64,000 bases of DNA from Shewanella japonica (GTDB lineage: Bacteria > Pseudomonadota > Gammaproteobacteria > Enterobacterales > Shewanellaceae). The position numbers were made by a program, and so were the translations under genes. Where the stretch lies: assembly GCF_002075795.1 (NCBI RefSeq), contig NZ_CP020472.1, positions 1,471,001 to 1,535,000 on the forward strand, in the 5' to 3' direction. Under the pieces are notes generated by a model, which did no database searches, was not told the origin of the DNA, and saw only the letters and a program-made list of their open reading frames with translations. This document shows, in pieces, positions 55,522 to 63,016 of the stretch (its first letter is position 1; each line of letters begins with the position of its first letter).

Positions 55522-56424
55522 ATGGGCGTTAACCTGCAAAATGAATCACAGCTTTTTATTGGTATTGATGGCGGAGGCAGTAAATGTCGCGCCACGATTT
55601 ATTCTCCTAAGATGGGTGTGATTGGAACTGGTGTTGCTGGGCGTGCTAACCCCCTTCACGGCTTAGAACAAACTTTCGAATCAATCCGCCAATCAACCGA
55701 CTTAGCGATAGCAGACGCAAACCTAACTCAAGCTGATATCAAGACGTTAGTCGCAGGGCTTGGCCTTGCAGGCGTCAATGTGCCTCGCCTATATCAATTG
55801 ATAAATGAATGGCAGCATCCATTTGCTCATATGTATCTCACTACCGATTTACATACTGCCTGTATTGGTGCGCACAACGGTGAGGATGGCGCGGTCATTA
55901 TTACTGGCACAGGGTCTTGCGGTTATGCACATGTCGGAGAGCAAAGCTTACTGGTTGGTGGGCATGGGTTTGCTTTAGGCGATAAAGGTAGCGGTGCATG
56001 GCTAGGTCAACAAGCTGCAGAACATGCTTTATTAAACCTTGATGGGTTTGCGCAAGACAGCCAGTTAACGCAATTAATCTTAGCGCATTTTGACGTCTCA
56101 GACGCTATCGGAATTGTTGAAAACCTAGCAGGTCAATCATCGAGTACGTATGCCAAATTAGCTAGGCTGGTAATTCAAAGTGCCGAACAAGGTGATGTTG
56201 TAGCGATAGAGATTGTTAAACAGGGTGCAAAATATATCAGTGATATGGCACGTAAGCTTTTTACACTCGAACCGCGTCGTTTTTCAATGATAGGAGGTTT
56301 AGCTGAGCCCTTACAAAAATGGCTTGATAGTGATGTCGGGCAGCAGGTCCAGCCAGCGCTCGCTCAACCTGAAATCGGCGCCATCTTATTTGCTCAACAG
56401 CAATACAGCAAACATCAAGGCTAA
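55522..56424 (+). CDS. nagK: N-acetylglucosamine kinase
   Basis: Phosphorylates GlcNAc to GlcNAc-6-phosphate with ATP. It has 300 residues of the BadF/BadG/BcrA/BcrD ATPase fold. Motifs are FIGIDGGGSKCRATIY (phosphate-1), LTTDLHTACIGAH, ITGTGSCGYAH and GDKGSGAWLGQQA. This is the Shewanella-type kinase, not the ROK-type E. coli NagK (family knowledge). The ATG at 55522 has GAGGGAT about six bases upstream; an 11-residue in-frame extension was rejected. First gene of a four-gene unit. Confidence 0.93.
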   Translation: MGVNLQNESQLFIGIDGGGSKCRATIYSPKMGVIGTGVAGRANPLHGLEQTFESIRQSTDLAIADANLTQADIKTLVAGLGLAGVNVPRLYQLINEWQHPFAHMYLTTDLHTACIGAHNGEDGAVIITGTGSCGYAHVGEQSLLVGGHGFALGDKGSGAWLGQQAAEHALLNLDGFAQDSQLTQLILAHFDVSDAIGIVENLAGQSSSTYAKLARLVIQSAEQGDVVAIEIVKQGAKYISDMARKLFTLEPRRFSMIGGLAEPLQKWLDSDVGQQVQPALAQPEIGAILFAQQQYSKHQG

Positions 56425-56492
56425 TAGGTTAACAATTCAACCAGCTAGTCATTTTTCCAATTTATTCGACAATATTGAAAAAGGTTATACCG

Positions 56493-57491
56493 ATGACAAA
56501 TACAATTATGGAGCTAGAAGCTCGCTCTGCACCGCAAAAAATTGCTGAACAATTAGCTGCTAATGCGGGGCTAACTAAAGAACTTGGTGAGAAGCTGCGT
56601 AATTTTAAACCTAAGTTTGTAATGATTGTTGGCCGGGGCTCTTCAGATCATGCGGGTGTGTTTGCAAAATATTTATTTGAAATTGAAGTAGGTATTCCAA
56701 CATTTGCAGCTGCACCATCGGTAGCCAGCGTATACGGTAAAAGCTTGCAACTTGAAGGCGGGTTAGTCATCGTTATTTCACAATCAGGTCGAAGCCCTGA
56801 TATTTTAGCGCAAGCAAGAATGGCAAAAAACGCCGGCGCTTTTTGTGTGGCATTAGTGAATGATGAAACCGCGCCGATAAAAGATATCGTTGATGTTGTT
56901 TTACCTCTAAGAGCGGGTGAAGAAAAAGCAGTAGCAGCCACTAAAAGCTATCTAGCGACACTTTCAGCGATTGTTCAATTAACTGCAGAGTGGACTCAAA
57001 GTGAATCATTGGCAGCGGCTGTAGATTCAATGCCTAAAGCACTTCAAACAGCAGTAGATGCAGAGCCTCAATTGACCGCAGAGTCTTTAAAGGGAGTTAA
57101 GAATCTTGTGGTTTTAGGCCGCGGTCTTGGATATGCCGTTACAAAAGAGCTAGCGCTTAAAATGAAAGAAGTGTGTTCTATTCATGCCGAATCCTTTAGT
57201 AGTGCAGAGTTTTTACATGGTCCGGTGACATTAGTTGAGAAAAAGCTGACCATTGTTGACGCTTGTATCAATGATGAGTCTTTAGAAAGCCATGTTGAGC
57301 AAGTAAATAACGTCACTGAGCGTGGTGCTGATGTGGTTCATTTGAATCAAACTTCAAATGATATTCACCCGCGTATTGCGCCACTGGCGCTGTTGCAGCG
57401 TTTTTATATTGATGTCGCCGCCGTAGCGGTTGCGCGTGGCATTGATCCAGATCAGCCAGAAGGCCTCAAGAAAGTAACACAAACCTTGTAA
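56493..57491 (+). CDS. nagB-II: Glucosamine-6-phosphate deaminase, NagB-II type
   Basis: Converts glucosamine-6-phosphate to fructose-6-phosphate and ammonia. It has 332 residues with two SIS (sugar isomerase) domains: IVGRGSSDHAGVFAKYLFE, VISQSGRSPDI and EEKAVAATKSYLATL in the first, and VLGRGLGYAVTKELALKMKEV and HAESFSSAEFLHGP in the second. It resembles the isomerase half of GlmS but lacks the glutaminase domain. It is unrelated in fold to E. coli NagB, an example of non-orthologous replacement. It follows nagK by 68 bases. Confidence 0.94.
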   Translation: MTNTIMELEARSAPQKIAEQLAANAGLTKELGEKLRNFKPKFVMIVGRGSSDHAGVFAKYLFEIEVGIPTFAAAPSVASVYGKSLQLEGGLVIVISQSGRSPDILAQARMAKNAGAFCVALVNDETAPIKDIVDVVLPLRAGEEKAVAATKSYLATLSAIVQLTAEWTQSESLAAAVDSMPKALQTAVDAEPQLTAESLKGVKNLVVLGRGLGYAVTKELALKMKEVCSIHAESFSSAEFLHGPVTLVEKKLTIVDACINDESLESHVEQVNNVTERGADVVHLNQTSNDIHPRIAPLALLQRFYIDVAAVAVARGIDPDQPEGLKKVTQTL

Positions 57492-57556
57492 TATAAGTTG
57501 ATGATATTTACTCACCTTATTGGTGTTAATTAAGCCTAGATGTAAAGAGACTCAAG

Positions 57557-58747
57557 ATGAAACAAACCCTAATTGTAGATAAGTATTTTGATGGCGAGCA
57601 ATTTCAGCCGCGAGCTGCGATTACCATAGATAATGGGATGATCACTGCTATTAACGCTATAGCTGAAAAGGGGCTGGATCTGCAATTGGTGAACGAAGAT
57701 GCATTAGAAAATGTGACTCATTTACAAGGAACGCTAGTTCCTGGGTTTGTTGATGTTCAGGTTAATGGTGGCGGTGGGGCGTTATTTAATGCTGAACCTA
57801 CACCTGAGTGTATCAGCATCATAGGCAATGCTCATGCGAAGTTTGGAACCACTGGCTTTTTACCAACCTTAATAACTGATCAAGTTGAGGTAATGGAAAA
57901 AGCGGCCGATGCCGTTGCAGAAGCCATTAAGCTTAAAACACCAGGGGTATTGGGTATTCATTTTGAAGGGCCGCATTTGAGTGTCCCTAAAAAAGGGGTA
58001 CATCCTCAATCTTTTATTCGTGAAATTTCTGCGGCTGAGATGGCTATTTTTGCTCGCCAAGATTTAGGTATCAAACTTGTCACCTTAGCACCTGAAAACG
58101 TTTCAGTTGAGGTGATAAAAACATTAGTCGAACATGATGTAAAAGTCTGCCTAGGGCATTCAAATGCTGATTACGAGACGGTTAATGCAGCGTTGGATGC
58201 AGGCGCAGATGGATTCACACACTTATTCAATGCAATGTCAGGTTTTGGTTCCCGTGAACCTGGCATGGTAGGTGCTGCGCTAGAAAGCGAACAGGCTTGG
58301 TGCGGGTTAATTGTTGATGGACACCATGTGCATAGTGCAACAGCGAAAGTGGCTATTAAGGCTAAATCGCAAGGTAAAGTGATGTTGGTGACTGATGCGA
58401 TGCCGCCAGTGGGTATGGATGATAATGCTAGCTTTGAATTATTTGGCACTAAAGTGATAAGGCAAGGCGACAGACTTAATGCAACAACAGGTGAACTTGC
58501 AGGTTGTGTATTAGATATGGTTGGTGCAGTGAATAACACTGTGCGCATGCTAGGTTTACGCCATGAAGAAGCATTAAGAATGGCATCACTTTATCCGTCT
58601 CAATATTTACAGAAACCTCAGCTAGGCCGAATTGCAGTCGGTCAGCAAGCTGACTTAGTGTTATTGAATACGCAAAATAATGTCAGTGCAACTTATATAG
58701 CTGGTGAGTTAGTGTATTCTTCTGACTGCCCACAGCGGGCTAGGTAG
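57557..58747 (+). CDS. nagA: N-acetylglucosamine-6-phosphate deacetylase
   Basis: Amidohydrolase that removes acetate from GlcNAc-6-phosphate. It has 396 residues. FVDVQVNGGGGALFN, the metal Glu in GIHFEGPHLS, His ligands in LGHSNADY and THLFNAMSGF, and the catalytic Asp in MLVTDAMPPVG are all present. It sits 65 bases after nagB-II and 6 before nagX, in the same transcript. Confidence 0.97.
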   Translation: MKQTLIVDKYFDGEQFQPRAAITIDNGMITAINAIAEKGLDLQLVNEDALENVTHLQGTLVPGFVDVQVNGGGGALFNAEPTPECISIIGNAHAKFGTTGFLPTLITDQVEVMEKAADAVAEAIKLKTPGVLGIHFEGPHLSVPKKGVHPQSFIREISAAEMAIFARQDLGIKLVTLAPENVSVEVIKTLVEHDVKVCLGHSNADYETVNAALDAGADGFTHLFNAMSGFGSREPGMVGAALESEQAWCGLIVDGHHVHSATAKVAIKAKSQGKVMLVTDAMPPVGMDDNASFELFGTKVIRQGDRLNATTGELAGCVLDMVGAVNNTVRMLGLRHEEALRMASLYPSQYLQKPQLGRIAVGQQADLVLLNTQNNVSATYIAGELVYSSDCPQRAR

Positions 58748-58753
58748 TCGCCA

Positions 58754-59974
58754 ATGAATGCTCCAGTTAGTCATTCGACTGTAAGTGACACGTCAAGAAG
58801 TGATGTTCAACATTCTGAAACTAGAATAAATAGTGATAAACCTAAAACGAAAACACGTTTAATGTCTCTTGATGCATTGCGTGGTTTTGACATGTTTTGG
58901 ATTTTGGGGGGAGAAGGGCTATTTGCAGGATTATTGCTATTAACTGGCTGGTCAGGTTGGCAATGGTTTGATGGCCAAATGCATCACAGTCAATGGCATG
59001 GCTTTACCTTTTATGATGTGATTTTCCCGCTATTTATATTCTTATCCGGTGTAGCGCTAGGCTTGTCTCCAAAAAGGTTGGATAAACTGCCAATGAGCGA
59101 ACGCCTACCTTTTTATCGTCATGCTATAAAGCGACTTGGATTACTCATCCTACTAGGCGTGCTTTATAACCATGGTTGGGGTACTGGTGTCCCTGCGGAT
59201 CCTGAACAAATTAGATATGCCAGTGTATTGGCTCGAATCGGTTTTGCTTGGTTTATTGGGGCAATGCTGGTTTGGCATACAAGCCTGCGAGTACAGGCTG
59301 CGATAGCGATTATCATTTTATTGGCTTATGGCTTATTGCAATTATATGTCCCGTTTCCTAATGGACTACCAGGACTATTCACTGAAGATAATTCGATTAA
59401 CGCCTATGTGGACAGTTTATTACTGCCAGGTATTTCTTATCAAAACCGTCCTTTAGATCCTGAAGGGGTGCTGTCAACGCTTCCTGCGGTTGTAAATGGT
59501 TTAGTCGGTGTATTTGTCGGTCAGCTGTTGGTTAATACCAACATATCTGCGTGTAAGCTCTCTTCTGACTGGATAAAAGTGTTGTTACTAATGATTGCGG
59601 GTTGCTTGCTGATTTCACTAGCTTGGTTAGTTGATTTTGTTATACCGATTAATAAAGACCTTTGGACAAGCAGTTTTGTATTGGTGACGTCTGGTTGGAG
59701 TATCGTATTTTTAGCCATTTTTTATGCGCTTATTGATGTTCTCAAATGGCAGAAGTGGTCGTTGTTTTTTGTGGTGATTGGCACGAACGCTATCATCATT
59801 TATTTAGCTTCAAGCTTAATGAACTGGCAGTATTTTTCTCAAAGTTTATTGGGTGGAGTCATCATAGCATTACCTCAAAACTGGCAGCAATTAATGTCAG
59901 TGGTCAGTTTGTTGCTGGTGCAATGGTTAGTATTGTTATGGTTATATCGACGGAAAATTTTCATCCGAATCTAA
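58754..59974 (+). CDS. nagX: NagX, inner-membrane protein of GlcNAc use (HGSNAT-like)
   Basis: A 406-residue membrane protein with about ten to eleven helices after a 35-residue hydrophilic N-terminus rich in Ser and Thr. MSLDALRGFDMFWILGGEG and FTFYDVIFPLFIFLSGVALGL are the conserved N-terminal motifs shared with heparan-alpha-glucosaminide N-acetyltransferase (DUF5009-type). In Shewanella this gene goes with nagP and is thought to act in GlcNAc uptake, or in transmembrane acetylation of glucosamine; its exact role is open. It starts 6 bases after nagA. Confidence 0.92.
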   Translation: MNAPVSHSTVSDTSRSDVQHSETRINSDKPKTKTRLMSLDALRGFDMFWILGGEGLFAGLLLLTGWSGWQWFDGQMHHSQWHGFTFYDVIFPLFIFLSGVALGLSPKRLDKLPMSERLPFYRHAIKRLGLLILLGVLYNHGWGTGVPADPEQIRYASVLARIGFAWFIGAMLVWHTSLRVQAAIAIIILLAYGLLQLYVPFPNGLPGLFTEDNSINAYVDSLLLPGISYQNRPLDPEGVLSTLPAVVNGLVGVFVGQLLVNTNISACKLSSDWIKVLLLMIAGCLLISLAWLVDFVIPINKDLWTSSFVLVTSGWSIVFLAIFYALIDVLKWQKWSLFFVVIGTNAIIIYLASSLMNWQYFSQSLLGGVIIALPQNWQQLMSVVSLLLVQWLVLLWLYRRKIFIRI

Positions 59975-60052
59975 CTTAAACAGATAAGTGCTTGGCTAGT
60001 AGGATAAATTCCTGAGCTTGATTTTCACTTGTTATGGTTCTACCAGTTAAAG

Positions 60053-60070
60053 GAATGACAGCGTTGTCTT
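60053..60070. promoter_or_regulatory. NagR operator 4 (upstream of nagP)
   Basis: AATGACAGCGTTGTCTTT differs from operator 2 by one base in the right arm. It is 157-174 bases before nagP. The separate operator suggests nagP also has its own promoter. Confidence 0.75.
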
Positions 60071-60226
60071 TGTGATGTGGATGTTTTAACATGAAATGCG
60101 CAATGACTATGAAATGAATTAACAATTCGTCATCATAGTGGTGCTAAAACCTCAATAACAATAAGACTCATATGGGGCAGTGATGGATATTGCTGCTGAA
60201 AATTAATGACAATAAGAAGCAGGTTT

Positions 60227-61528
60227 ATGGAAACTACAATGAATAACAGTCAGCAAAAAAGCAGTGTGCTGCCGATGGCTATCGTTGCAATTCTCTTTTT
60301 CGTATTGGGATTTGCCACTTGGCTAAATGGCTCTTTGATGCCTTATCTGAAGCAAATCCTTCAACTTAGCCCATTTCAAGCATCTCTAATCTTATTCTCT
60401 TTTTATATCGCTGTGACATTTACTGCCCTGCCTTCTGCTTGGGTTATTCGTAAAGTCGGCTATAAAAGTGGTATGGCATTAGGGATGGGGATAATGATGA
60501 TCGCGGGTTTATTGTTTATACCTGCGGCTAAAACCCAAATATTTCCTTTATTCTTATTAGCGCAATTAGTGATGGGTACTGGCCAAACGTTACTACAAAC
60601 CGCTGTGAATCCTTATGTTGTTCGTTTAGGCCCTGAAGAATCAGCTGCTGCCCGTGTAAGTGTAATGGGCATTCTCAATAAAGGGGCGGGTGTGATTGCG
60701 CCTATGGTATTTACAGCACTGATTTTAGATAGTTTTAAAGACCGTGTTGGAACAACATTAACCCAAATTCAAATCGATGAAATGGCGAATAGTCTAATAC
60801 TTCCTTACTTGGGTATGGCGGTGTTTATTGGTATTTTAGCGTTTGCTGTTAAAAAATCTCCTTTACCAGAACTCGAGCAAGAAGAAGACGAGTCTTCTGA
60901 AAAAGGACAGATTAAAGAAGCCCTAGCTAAACCCAACCTTGCACTAGGTGTTGTCGCATTATTTGTTTATGTGGCCGTTGAAGTCATAGCAGGGGATACC
61001 ATTGGTACTTACGCATTAACCTTGGGTGTCGAAAACTATGGCGTGATGACATCCTATACAATGGTTTGTATGGTTATCGGTTATAGCTTGGGTATTATTT
61101 GTATTCCTCGCTTTATTTCGCAACCTAATGCGTTATTAATCAGTGCTATTTTAGGCGTAGTATTATCTTTTGGTATCGTATTTGGTGATAGTGAGTCATA
61201 TACCATTGCTAATATGATATTGGTACCATTTGGTGGAGCTGAGCTGCCAGATACCTTATTACTCATTGCATTTCTAGGGTTAGCTAATGCGATTGTGTGG
61301 CCAGCAGTATGGCCGTTAGCATTATCAGGAATGGGTCGATTAACCAGTACTGGTTCTGCTTTGTTAATCATGGGGATTGCTGGTGGCGCTTTTGGGCCGG
61401 TATTTTGGGGGCTAACAAGCTCTGCGACGTCTTTAGGTATGCAAGGCGGTTATATGGTGATGATCCCTTGTTATCTGTTCATTTTATTTTATGCGGTTAA
61501 AGGCTATAAAATGACAAGCTGGAAATAG
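60227..61528 (+). CDS. nagP: N-acetylglucosamine transporter NagP (MFS, FucP-like)
   Basis: Inner-membrane sugar/proton symporter of 433 residues with twelve helices. LFFVLGFATWLNGSLMPYLKQILQLSPFQASLILFSFY and LVMGTGQTLLQTAVNPYVVRLGPEESAA match the fucose/glucose-galactose permease family, of which NagP is a member. A charged loop (LPELEQEEDESSEKGQ) separates the two six-helix halves. The start may be 60227 or the ATG at 60239, neither with a clear ribosome binding site. It is controlled by operator 4 and followed by a terminator. Confidence 0.93.
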   Translation: METTMNNSQQKSSVLPMAIVAILFFVLGFATWLNGSLMPYLKQILQLSPFQASLILFSFYIAVTFTALPSAWVIRKVGYKSGMALGMGIMMIAGLLFIPAAKTQIFPLFLLAQLVMGTGQTLLQTAVNPYVVRLGPEESAAARVSVMGILNKGAGVIAPMVFTALILDSFKDRVGTTLTQIQIDEMANSLILPYLGMAVFIGILAFAVKKSPLPELEQEEDESSEKGQIKEALAKPNLALGVVALFVYVAVEVIAGDTIGTYALTLGVENYGVMTSYTMVCMVIGYSLGIICIPRFISQPNALLISAILGVVLSFGIVFGDSESYTIANMILVPFGGAELPDTLLLIAFLGLANAIVWPAVWPLALSGMGRLTSTGSALLIMGIAGGAFGPVFWGLTSSATSLGMQGGYMVMIPCYLFILFYAVKGYKMTSWK

Positions 61529-61617
61529 CTGAAATAACCGTTTTCAATGCAGTGTATGGCGTTACCGACAGCCTTTTAATACTGTCATGAAACGACTTTA
61601 AGCCGTAATCCCTTCAC

Positions 61618-61647
61618 AAAAAAGCCACTCTATTGAGTGGCTTTTTT
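61618..61647 (+). terminator. Terminator after nagP
   Basis: The 13-bp stem AAAAAAGCCACTC / GAGTGGCTTTTTT has the loop TATT. An insertion sequence begins 11 bases later. Confidence 0.92.
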
Positions 61648-61699
61648 ATTACACTAATTGTCCCGTCCCGAGATAAGTTGACACTTTGGAGACTTATCT

Positions 61700-62095
61700 A
61701 TGAAACCTTCAAGCGCAATCAGCGTTAAACGAACACAGCGTGATTACACATTAGGCTTTAAATTAGCCGTCGTCAGCCAAGTAGAAAAAGGCGAGCTAAC
61801 CTATAAGCAAGCTCAAGAGCACTACGGTATCCAAGGTCGAAGCACCGTCCTTACATGGTTGAGAAAGCATGGTAGATTAGACTGGACACTCCCTACTGAG
61901 CACTCTCTTATGTCTAAAAGTAAAGAAACCCCCGCCCAGAAAATTAAACGATTAGAGAAGCAAGTTTCTAACCTAGAAATGAAAAATATGATTTATGGCG
62001 ATATGGTTGAACTGTTAAAAAATGAATATGGTATCGATTTAGAAAAAAAGTACTTAGCCGAGCGCTCTGGATTGCCAAAGAAAAAGGCACGGTAA
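61700..62095 (+). CDS. IS3-family transposase OrfA
   Basis: 131 residues. The N-terminal helix-turn-helix is YTLGFKLAVVSQVEKGELTYKQAQEHYGIQGRSTVLTWLRKHG, followed by a Leu-zipper-like coiled coil (KIKRLEKQVSNLEMKNMIYGDMVELL) for multimer formation. TTGGAG nine bases upstream is the ribosome binding site. The codons GAA-AAA-AAG at 62042-62050 contain the heptamer A-AAA-AAG (62044-62050), at which ribosomes slip -1 to make OrfAB. Confidence 0.93.
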   Translation: MKPSSAISVKRTQRDYTLGFKLAVVSQVEKGELTYKQAQEHYGIQGRSTVLTWLRKHGRLDWTLPTEHSLMSKSKETPAQKIKRLEKQVSNLEMKNMIYGDMVELLKNEYGIDLEKKYLAERSGLPKKKAR

Positions 62096-62928
62096 AGCTA
62101 GCGGCAGCGAGTCGGCAATTTAATTTATCAAGACAAGCGATTTACCAGTGGAAACAACGTGCTGAAACAAGAACCGAAAGGCTTAAACCCGTTGTGTCGA
62201 TGGTGAAGTATTGGCGCCAGTTTATGCCAAGATTGGGGACACGTAAGCTCTACCAGCTCATCAAGCCACAGTTGGTTGAGCAAGGCATAAAACTCGGTCG
62301 GGATGGGCTATTTCAATACTTGAAACAGCGAGATATGTTGGTGAAGCCGAGAAAAAATTACACCAAAACAACGAATAGTCATCACTGGCTTAGAAAGCAT
62401 CCTAATTTGCTTAAAGACAAGATTGTTGAACGAGTAGAAGAAGTGCTAGTTAGCGACATCACCTACGTGAAATCAGATGAAGGAACACATTACTTATCGC
62501 TGGTGACAGACGCATATTCTAGAAAAATAATGGGGTACGAGTTAAGTCATGAGATGAAAGCGAGCGATGTCGTCAAAGCGCTGGATATGACGGTAAAGAG
62601 TCGTCAAACAACAGGTCATATCATTCATCACTCAGACAGAGGGATGCAGTATTGCTCAGAGGAATACCAAATGGCATTAGCAGTGAACGGTATGACGCCA
62701 TCAATGACGGATGGGTATGACTGCTACCAAAATGCACTGGCTGAGCGTGTGAATGGTATTTTAAAGCATGAGTTTTTGCTTTATCGCTGCCGAACGATGG
62801 AGGAGCTCAGGACCTTGGTCAAGGAATCGGTAGCAATTTACAATGAATTACGACCGCATCTTAGTTTAGGGATGAAAACCCCAAACGAGGTGCATGAAAA
62901 AGCCAGTAGGGAGTACCAACTGGCTTAA
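62044..62928 (+). CDS. IS3-family transposase OrfB (made as OrfAB by -1 frameshift)
   Basis: The reading frame -1 to orfA is open from 62026 to 62928. After the slip site it reads through VKLAAASRQFNLSRQAIYQW, a second helix-turn-helix, then the HTH_21 segment (VSMVKYWRQFMPRLGTRKLYQLI) and the rve integrase core. The DDE residues are the Asp of VSDITYVK, the Asp of IIHHSDRGMQY and the Glu of NALAERVNGILKHEF. A free-standing start at 62194 would lose the first part. No stop or deletion interrupts it. Confidence 0.92.
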   Translation, partial: KKVLSRALWIAKEKGTVKLAAASRQFNLSRQAIYQWKQRAETRTERLKPVVSMVKYWRQFMPRLGTRKLYQLIKPQLVEQGIKLGRDGLFQYLKQRDMLVKPRKNYTKTTNSHHWLRKHPNLLKDKIVERVEEVLVSDITYVKSDEGTHYLSLVTDAYSRKIMGYELSHEMKASDVVKALDMTVKSRQTTGHIIHHSDRGMQYCSEEYQMALAVNGMTPSMTDGYDCYQNALAERVNGILKHEFLLYRCRTMEELRTLVKESVAIYNELRPHLSLGMKTPNEVHEKASREYQLA

Positions 62929-62967
62929 CAAAAACCGTCAACCTATTTTAGGACTAGACAAATAAAT

Positions 62968-62997
62968 TTTGGCTCTTACTACATTTGGCTCTTACTA
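62968..62997. repeat. Short tandem direct repeat beside the IS right end
   Basis: TTTGGCTCTTACTA occurs at 62968-62981 and 62984-62997, a period of 16 bases, just outside the IS and after the sulfatase stop codon on the other strand. Confidence 0.85.
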
Positions 62998-63016
62998 AAA
63001 TTTGCCAATAAACTGA

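Larger units (their letters stand above)
61659..62960 (+). mobile_element. Complete IS3-family insertion sequence (1302 bp)
   Basis: The left end TGTCCCGTCCCGAGATAAGT and the complement of the right end (TGTCTAGTCCTAAAATAGGT) form imperfect terminal inverted repeats of about 29 bases sharing TGTC, GTCC, ATA and GTTGAC. The element is flanked by a 3-base direct repeat AAT (61656-61658 and 62961-62963), the target duplication expected for IS3. orfA and orfB overlap in the -1 frame with an A-AAA-AAG slippery site. DDE residues are intact, so the copy looks functional and fairly recent. Confidence 0.92.

Noticed and set aside
58171..58548. 125-residue minus-strand ORF inside nagA
   Set aside because: Composition is that of an antisense shadow of the well-conserved nagA reading frame; no ribosome binding site or family match.
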